Assembly (NCBI GenBank): GCA_035545255.1
Contig: DASZYR010000269.1
Location: forward strand, 1 to 10,433
Direction: 5' to 3'
DNA from: Dokdonella_A sp035545255
GTDB taxonomy: Bacteria; Pseudomonadota; Gammaproteobacteria; Xanthomonadales; Rhodanobacteraceae
Length of the DNA: 10,433 bases
Shown piece by piece: positions 6,570-10,433 of the stretch; positions within the stretch are counted from its first letter, which is position 1, and each line of letters starts with the position of its first letter. The translations under genes were made by a program, and so were the position numbers. The notes under the pieces were generated by a model. The model searched no databases and had not been told where the DNA came from. It saw only the letters and a program-made list of their open reading frames with translations.

Positions 6570-7949
6570 ATGGCGAATGCGCGCGTGCTCGTCGTCGACG
6601 ACGAGCCTGACATCCGGCAGACCGTCCGCGACATCCTCGAAGACGAGGGTTACGTCGTCGACACGGCCGAATCGGCGGCGGCCGCGCGCGAGCTGCGGCG
6701 CGTGCAGCGTCCGGATCTCGTCTTGCTCGACATCTGGATGCCCGATCTCGACGGCATCAGCCTCCTGCGCGAGTGGAGCGAGCGTGGCGGCTTGCCGTGT
6801 CCCGTCATCATGATCAGCGGGCATGGCACGGTCGAGACGGCGGTCGAGGCAACGCGCCTGGGCGCGTGGGATTTCATCGAAAAACCCATCTCGCTCGCCA
6901 AACTGCTGCTCGTCGTCTCGCACGCGCTCGAAGCGGGCAGGTTGAGGCGCGAGAACGAGGGCCTGCGCCGACAGCTGCCGGCACCGCTCGAAGTCATCGG
7001 CAGCGGCAAGGGCATGCAGGCCCTGCGCGAACAGATCGAGCGCCTCGCAGCGCACGACACGTGGGTACTCGTGCAAGGCGAGCCCGGCACCGGCAAGGAG
7101 ACGTTGGCGCGCGCTCTGCACGAGCGGAGCGCACGGCGCAGCGGACCGTTCGTGACGGTCGCGGCCGGTGCGATCGCGCGCGATCATGCCGCGCAGACGC
7201 TGTTCGGCGTCGAGGACGCGAGCGGCGTGCAGATCGGCCTCATCGAGCAGGCGAACGGCGGCACGCTGTTCCTCGACGAGCTTGCCGATCTCGATTCCGA
7301 ATTGCAGCTTCGTCTTTCGAGCGTGCTCGAACGGCGCACGCTGATGCGCTGCGGCGGTCACGAGGCGATCGCGTTCGATGCGCGCGTCGTCGCGGCGACG
7401 GCGCAGGATCTCGAGGCGCAGGTTGCCGCGGGACGCTTTCGCGAGGAGCTTTACTACCAGCTTCGCGTCGTGCCGCTGTCGGTGCCGCCGCTGCGCGAGC
7501 GCGTCGACGACATTCCGGAACTGCTGCGCTATCACGCCGACTACTTCGCGAACCGCGACAAGCTGACGTATCGCCATTTCCCGGTTGCCGTCCAGAACCG
7601 GCTGCGCAATCACGCGTGGCCTGGCAATCTTCGCGAGTTGCGCAATCTCGTGCAGCGGCTCTTGATCCTCGGCAACGCGCCCGACGTCGCACTCGAGGAA
7701 ATCGAGCAGGCGCTCGGAGCGTCCGCGCCGCCGCAGGCAGCGACGACGGTTCAGGACGGCATCGATTTCTCGCTGCCTTTGCGCGAGGCGCGCGAGCAGT
7801 TCGAGCGCGCTTATCTCCTGCATCAGCTCGGCGAGGCGGGCGGCAGCGTCGGCAAGCTCGCCAAGGCGGTCGGCATGGAGCGCACGCATCTCTATCGCAA
7901 GCTCAAGGATCTCGGCGTCGATCCGCGCACGGCGGTGCGCGACGGATAG
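6570..7949 (+). CDS. ntrX: NtrX-like response regulator (AAA+, Fis-type HTH), lacking GAFTGA
   Basis: A 459-residue NtrC-family response regulator, the expected partner of the NtrY-like kinase at 995-3181. The receiver domain (about 3-120) has the acidic pair Asp10-Asp11, phospho-acceptor Asp54 (LLDIWMPDLDG), Ser83 and Lys105 (FIEKPI). The AAA+ domain has Walker A GEPGTGKE (170-177), Walker B GGTLFLDELADLD (DE at 236-237), ELYYQLRVVPLSVPPLRER (arginine-finger region) and HAWPGNLRELRNL. A Fis-like HTH closes the protein (about 424-448, GGSVGKLAKAVGMERTHLYRKLKDLG). Where NtrC proteins carry ELFGHEKGAFTGA, this one reads TLFGVEDASGVQIGLIEQANGG. The GAFTGA loop that contacts sigma-54 is thus absent, so activation by the classical sigma-54 route is doubtful. 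The ATG at 6570 opens directly on the receiver domain; no strong Shine-Dalgarno site precedes it. A -10-like TATGCT lies at 6534-6539. Its separation from ntrY implies that it needs its own promoter. Confidence 0.92.
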   Translation: MANARVLVVDDEPDIRQTVRDILEDEGYVVDTAESAAAARELRRVQRPDLVLLDIWMPDLDGISLLREWSERGGLPCPVIMISGHGTVETAVEATRLGAWDFIEKPISLAKLLLVVSHALEAGRLRRENEGLRRQLPAPLEVIGSGKGMQALREQIERLAAHDTWVLVQGEPGTGKETLARALHERSARRSGPFVTVAAGAIARDHAAQTLFGVEDASGVQIGLIEQANGGTLFLDELADLDSELQLRLSSVLERRTLMRCGGHEAIAFDARVVAATAQDLEAQVAAGRFREELYYQLRVVPLSVPPLRERVDDIPELLRYHADYFANRDKLTYRHFPVAVQNRLRNHAWPGNLRELRNLVQRLLILGNAPDVALEEIEQALGASAPPQAATTVQDGIDFSLPLREAREQFERAYLLHQLGEAGGSVGKLAKAVGMERTHLYRKLKDLGVDPRTAVRDG

Positions 7950-7978
7950 CGCTCGTTCGACGGGAAGATCATTCGCCT

Positions 7979-8072
7979 CGTCGTCCCGGCGAAAGCCGGG
8001 ACCCATTTTGATTTCTGCTTGTGCCGTGCCGGCTCCAGAGCAAGATGGATCCCGGCTTTCGCCGGGATGACG
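7979..8072. repeat. REPIN-like inverted pair of GTCCCGGCGAAAGCCGGGAC-type palindromes
   Basis: The left arm (7979-8010) contains GTCCCGGC-GAAA-GCCGGGAC followed by CCATTTTG. The right arm (8041-8072) is its inverted copy, CAAGATGG then ATCCCGGC-TTTC-GCCGGGAT then GACG. The arms differ at only a few positions, are separated by 30 bases, and each forms an 8-bp stem with a four-base loop (GAAA on one strand). Two REP-like units in inverted orientation is the REPIN architecture. From memory, this CCCGGCGAAAGCCGGG family is widespread between genes in proteobacteria. It may also serve as a processing or termination site behind ntrX. Confidence 0.88.
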
Positions 8073-8150
8073 GCAGGGAAGTCTTCGGCGGGGATGGCGG
8101 AAATACGGTCGCGGCGGCCATGCTGCACTGCGGGAACTTTCATGTAACAC

Positions 8151-8233
8151 AACAGTCTTACTGTTGGGGTCTTCATCACACCCCAATCACTCCCAACCTG
8201 GCGCCGTTCCCGACAGGGGACGGCGTACTTTTT
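8151..8233 (+). promoter_or_regulatory. Three consecutive hairpins in the bdhA leader, the last terminator-like
   Basis: Hairpin 1 is AACAGT-CTT-ACTGTT (8151-8165). Hairpin 2 is GGGGT (8166-8170) pairing with ACCCC (8180-8184). Hairpin 3 is CCGTTCCC-GACA-GGGGACGG (8204-8223, 8 bp with one G-U), followed by CGTAC and then T5 (8229-8233). Hairpin 1 could equally be an operator palindrome. The third has an intrinsic-terminator look, although the T run begins 5 bases after the stem, which weakens it. The set ends 26 bases before the Shine-Dalgarno sequence of bdhA. Confidence 0.45.
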
Positions 8234-8259
8234 CGAGGCCGGCTTCCGCCGCGCCCCGC

Positions 8260-8267
8260 AAGGAGGA
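8260..8267 (+). promoter_or_regulatory. Strong Shine-Dalgarno sequence for bdhA
   Basis: AAGGAGGA ends three bases before the ATG at 8271 and is close to a perfect anti-Shine-Dalgarno match. It is the only strong ribosome site in the window and fixes the bdhA start. It suggests high expression compared with its neighbours. Confidence 0.9.
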
Positions 8268-8270
8268 TCG

Positions 8271-9053
8271 ATGCGTCTGAAAGGAAAAGTCGCGCTCGTC
8301 ACCGGAGCGGCCAGCGGCATCGGCAAGCGCATCGCGGAGGTCTACGCCGAAAACGGCGCGGCGATCGCGATTGCCGATCTCAATCTCGACGGCGCGACCG
8401 CGACGGCAAAGGAGATCGAAGCGAAAGGCGGCAAGGCGATCGGCGTCGCGATGGACGTCACGAACGAGCGCGAGGTCGAGGACGGCGTCGCCTCGGTCGT
8501 CAAGCAGCTCGGCCACGTCGACATCCTCGTCTCGAACGCCGGAATCCAGATCGTCAACCCGATCGAGAAATTCTCGTACGCCGACTGGAAGAAGCTGATG
8601 GCGATCCACGTCGACGGCGCGTTCCTGACGACGCGCGCCTGCCTCAAGGCGATGTACGCGCGCGGCAAGGGCGGCTCGATCATCTACATGGGCTCGGTGC
8701 ACTCGAAGGAAGCCTCGAAACTGAAAGCGCCGTATGTCGCCGCGAAGCACGCGCTGATCGGCCTCGCGAAGGTCGTCGCGAAGGAAGGCGCCGAGCACGG
8801 CGTGCGCGCGAACGTGATCTGTCCCGGCTTCGTGCGCACGCCGCTCGTCGAGAAGCAGATTCCGGAGCAGGCGAAGGAGCTCGGCATCTCCGAAGACGAC
8901 GTCGTCAAGAAGGTCATGCTGAAGGACACCGTCGACGGCGAGTTCACGACGGTCGACGATGTCGCCGCCTGTGCACTCTTCTTCGCGGGCTTCGAGACCA
9001 ACGCGTTGACCGGGCAGAGTCTCGTCGTCAGCCACGGCTGGTTCATGCAATGA
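8271..9053 (+). CDS. bdhA: D-3-hydroxybutyrate dehydrogenase (SDR family)
   Basis: A 260-residue classical short-chain dehydrogenase that interconverts (R)-3-hydroxybutyrate and acetoacetate with NAD+/NADH in the cytoplasm, linking polyhydroxybutyrate or ketone-body breakdown to central metabolism. Visible are the cofactor motif TGAASGIG (about 11-18), the Asp-rich strand end IADLNLDG and MDVTNE. Next come NAG (SNAGIQIVNP, about 88-97) and the catalytic Ser of MGSVHSKEASKLKAPYVAAKHAL, with the Y-x3-K pair. PGFVRTPLVEKQIPEQAKELGI and the C-terminal TGQSLVVSHGWFMQ follow. The latter two stretches are characteristic of 3-hydroxybutyrate dehydrogenases rather than generic SDRs, and the length is normal for the family. 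The start is fixed by the AAGGAGGA site. It overlaps the patatin gene by ATGA, so the two are probably co-expressed. The leader has three hairpins. Confidence 0.95.
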   Translation: MRLKGKVALVTGAASGIGKRIAEVYAENGAAIAIADLNLDGATATAKEIEAKGGKAIGVAMDVTNEREVEDGVASVVKQLGHVDILVSNAGIQIVNPIEKFSYADWKKLMAIHVDGAFLTTRACLKAMYARGKGGSIIYMGSVHSKEASKLKAPYVAAKHALIGLAKVVAKEGAEHGVRANVICPGFVRTPLVEKQIPEQAKELGISEDDVVKKVMLKDTVDGEFTTVDDVAACALFFAGFETNALTGQSLVVSHGWFMQ

Positions 9054-10315
9054 GCTCGGCGCGCGAGCGAGGCCTCGCGCAGAAGCGCATCCGCGAGCGG
9101 ACACAGCCCGCGCGCAAGCGAACGAAAAGCGAGCCGCGCGCTCTCGCGTCACCGAGCGAATCGGCGCGGCGCTACGAGACCGTCGCGCTCGTCCTCCAGG
9201 GCGGCGGCGCGCTCGGCGCGTATCAATGCGGCGTCTACGAGGCGCTGCACGGCGCGGGCATCCGGCCCGGATGGTTCGCCGGCACGTCGATCGGCGCGAT
9301 CAACGCGGCGATCCTCGCCGGCAACGCGCCGGCACGACGCATCGAACGATTGCGCGAATTCTGGAAAACGATCGCGGAGCCCGCCGGCACGGTCGCTTGG
9401 CCGAATGCGACGGCGATCCGCGACTTCCTCGTCTGGCTTCCGCCGAACAGCCTGTTGAGCGCGTGGATCAGCGCCCTGTCGGCCGTCGGTGCGCTTGCGC
9501 AGGGCCAGCGCGGATTCTTCGCGCCGCGCGCGCTCTCGCCGTTCGCGCAGCCGCCCGGAACCGCCGCGGCGACGAGCTTCTACGACACCGCGCCGTTGCG
9601 CGCGACGCTCGAGCGGCTCGTCGACTTCGACCGCATCAACGCGGGCGGCGTGCGCCTCACGATCGGCGCGACGAACGTGCGCAACGGCAACTTCCGCTAT
9701 TTCGATTCCGCCAAAGAGCGCATCGGGCCCGAGCACGTCATGGCCTCGGGCGCGTTGCCGCCCGCGTTTCCCGCGATCGAGATCGAAGGCGAGTCGTACT
9801 GGGACGGCGGTCTCGTCTCGAACACGCCACTCGAGTACGTGCTCGAATCGACGCCGCGCCGCGACACGCTCGCGTTGCAGGTCGATCTCTGGAGCGCGCG
9901 CGGCGTCGTGCCGAAGACTCTGCTCGATGTGTTCGAACGGCAGAAGGACATCCAGTATTCGAGCCGCACGCGCACAGGCACCGACGCGGCGGCGGCGCGG
10001 CAGAAACTGCGCAACACGCTGGCGCTGCTGCTCGACGCGATTCCGGCGCGACATCTGCCGGCACACGTCGCCGCCGACCTGGAGCCGTGGCTCTGCGATC
10101 GCGTCTTCAACGTCATCCATCTGATCTATCAGGCGAAGCCCTACGAGGAGCAGTTCAAGGACTACGCGTTCGGACGCATCCCGATGCGCGAGCACTGGCG
10201 CCAGGGTCTCGAGGATATGACGCGCAGCCTCGCGCATCCGGAATTTTTCGTGCCGCCGCCGCGCGAGATCGGCGTCGCGACGCACGACATCCACCGCCGC
10301 TCCGGCGCCGGGTAA
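9050..10315 (+). CDS. Patatin-like phospholipase with DUF3734 C-terminal region
   Basis: A 421-residue serine hydrolase of the patatin family, expected to act on acyl-ester lipids. The oxyanion-hole motif is LQGGGALGAYQCGVYEAL (about 49-66). The nucleophile elbow is GTSIGAIN with Ser80, and the catalytic aspartate motif is WDGGLVSNTPLEY with Asp252, so the Ser-Asp dyad is intact. ASGALPPAFPAIEIEGESYWDGG precedes it in typical form. The C-terminal third (about 290-400: ERQKDIQYSSRTRT, FNVIHLIYQAKPYEEQFKDYAF) matches what I recall as DUF3734. The first ~41 residues are an Arg/Lys-rich, probably disordered extension before the domain starts at ETVALVLQGGGA. The ATG overlaps the bdhA stop (ATGA), implying translational coupling. 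Pairing with bdhA suggests, but does not prove, a role in polyhydroxybutyrate-granule or lipid turnover. No signal peptide is seen. Confidence 0.92.
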   Translation: MSSARERGLAQKRIRERTQPARKRTKSEPRALASPSESARRYETVALVLQGGGALGAYQCGVYEALHGAGIRPGWFAGTSIGAINAAILAGNAPARRIERLREFWKTIAEPAGTVAWPNATAIRDFLVWLPPNSLLSAWISALSAVGALAQGQRGFFAPRALSPFAQPPGTAAATSFYDTAPLRATLERLVDFDRINAGGVRLTIGATNVRNGNFRYFDSAKERIGPEHVMASGALPPAFPAIEIEGESYWDGGLVSNTPLEYVLESTPRRDTLALQVDLWSARGVVPKTLLDVFERQKDIQYSSRTRTGTDAAAARQKLRNTLALLLDAIPARHLPAHVAADLEPWLCDRVFNVIHLIYQAKPYEEQFKDYAFGRIPMREHWRQGLEDMTRSLAHPEFFVPPPREIGVATHDIHRRSGAG

Positions 10316-10366
10316 TCGAACGTAAAGGCAGCTGCGAGCGCGCGCGCGGAGCGCGATGATAGCGGC

Positions 10367-10433
10367 ATGAGCGCGGACCTGATCGCCCGACTACGCGCGC
10401 AGCTCGGCGGGCCGCGCGACGGAGCGCTGCTGC
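10367..10433 (+). CDS. Start of a further gene, truncated by the window end (possibly a short TPR protein)
   Basis: An ATG at 10367 opens a frame that stays open to the window end (22 codons: MSADLIARLRAQLGGPRDGA and two Leu). It lies 51 bp after the patatin stop on the same strand. The start reminds me of small tetratricopeptide-repeat proteins that begin with a helix and a GxxDGALLR-type stretch, but too little is present to decide. No strong Shine-Dalgarno site is seen. The gap from the patatin gene is a GC-alternating stretch with no other feature. Confidence 0.4.
   Translation, partial: MSADLIARLRAQLGGPRDGALL

Larger units (their letters stand above)
7950..8270. other. Gene-free region between ntrX and bdhA
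   Basis: These 321 bases hold no convincing gene. An open frame runs through on the plus strand from 8021, but its first part is the translated repeat and it has no ribosome site. The left half holds an inverted palindrome pair (7979-8072). The right half, with visibly lower GC around 8130-8190, holds three consecutive hairpins and the bdhA Shine-Dalgarno sequence. I could not identify a convincing -35/-10 pair, but the bdhA promoter should lie between about 8075 and 8200. Confidence 0.7.

Noticed and set aside
4329..8186. Very long minus-strand open frame (1285 codons), and a 760-codon one at 818-3100
   Set aside because: Both run antisense to well-supported genes with clear motifs. Their translations are Arg/Ala/Glu/Asp-rich low-complexity sequence without domains, as expected for shadow frames in high-GC DNA.
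8201..8216. Possible sigma-54 (-24/-12) promoter before bdhA beginning TGGCGCC
   Set aside because: The required GG and GC dinucleotides with TGGCAC-N5-TTGC spacing are not met; TTCCCGA stands where TTGC is needed.
8021..9049. Upstream extension of the patatin frame to an ATG at 8021
   Set aside because: It would run through the REPIN-like repeat and across the whole of bdhA in another frame. Its start translates the repeat itself (MDPGFRRDD-type peptide), and the ATG at 9050 overlapping the bdhA stop is far more credible.

Overview
The window is a chromosomal stretch of high GC content (about two thirds by eye) from a proteobacterium, most probably a betaproteobacterium (Burkholderiales-like). 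The main reasons are the run rsmB, DUF4390 gene, NtrY-like kinase and NtrX-like regulator, which I recall as a conserved betaproteobacterial block, and a 3-hydroxybutyrate dehydrogenase followed directly by a patatin/DUF3734 hydrolase. This placement comes from family knowledge and gene order, not from a search.

Layout. (1) 1-3181, plus strand: the 3' end of rsmB, a DUF4390 putative lipoprotein and an NtrY-like sensor kinase overlap one another and look like one translationally coupled operon. (2) 3182-3336: a composite palindromic element without a gene. (3) 3337-6395: a cell-surface glycan block. It has two glycosyltransferases on the minus strand (a GT4 and a WaaE/KdtX-like GT2) and a divergent CDP-glycerol glycerophosphotransferase-family gene on the plus strand, separated by a 196-bp control region with hairpins. 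(4) 6396-6569: more copies of the same CTCTCCC palindrome family. (5) 6570-7949: the NtrX-like response regulator, which lacks the sigma-54-contacting GAFTGA loop. (6) 7950-8270: a gene-free stretch with a REPIN-like pair of inverted palindromes, three small hairpins and a strong Shine-Dalgarno sequence. (7) 8271-10315: the 3-hydroxybutyrate dehydrogenase and patatin genes, overlapping by ATGA. (8) 10367-10433: the start of one further gene, cut by the window end.

How the parts fit. The kinase and regulator are very likely cognate partners, but here the ~3.1-kb surface-glycan block lies between them and is bordered on both sides by the same palindromic repeat family. The most economical reading is that the block was inserted into an ancestral ntrY-ntrX operon. 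The bdhA-patatin pair points to polyhydroxybutyrate/ketone-body or lipid turnover. Most of the window is ordinary core genome. The points that merit a second look are the split two-component pair with repeat-marked borders, the GAFTGA-less regulator, and the structured leaders of the glycerophosphotransferase and bdhA genes. I found no CRISPR array, tRNA, rRNA or transposase gene.
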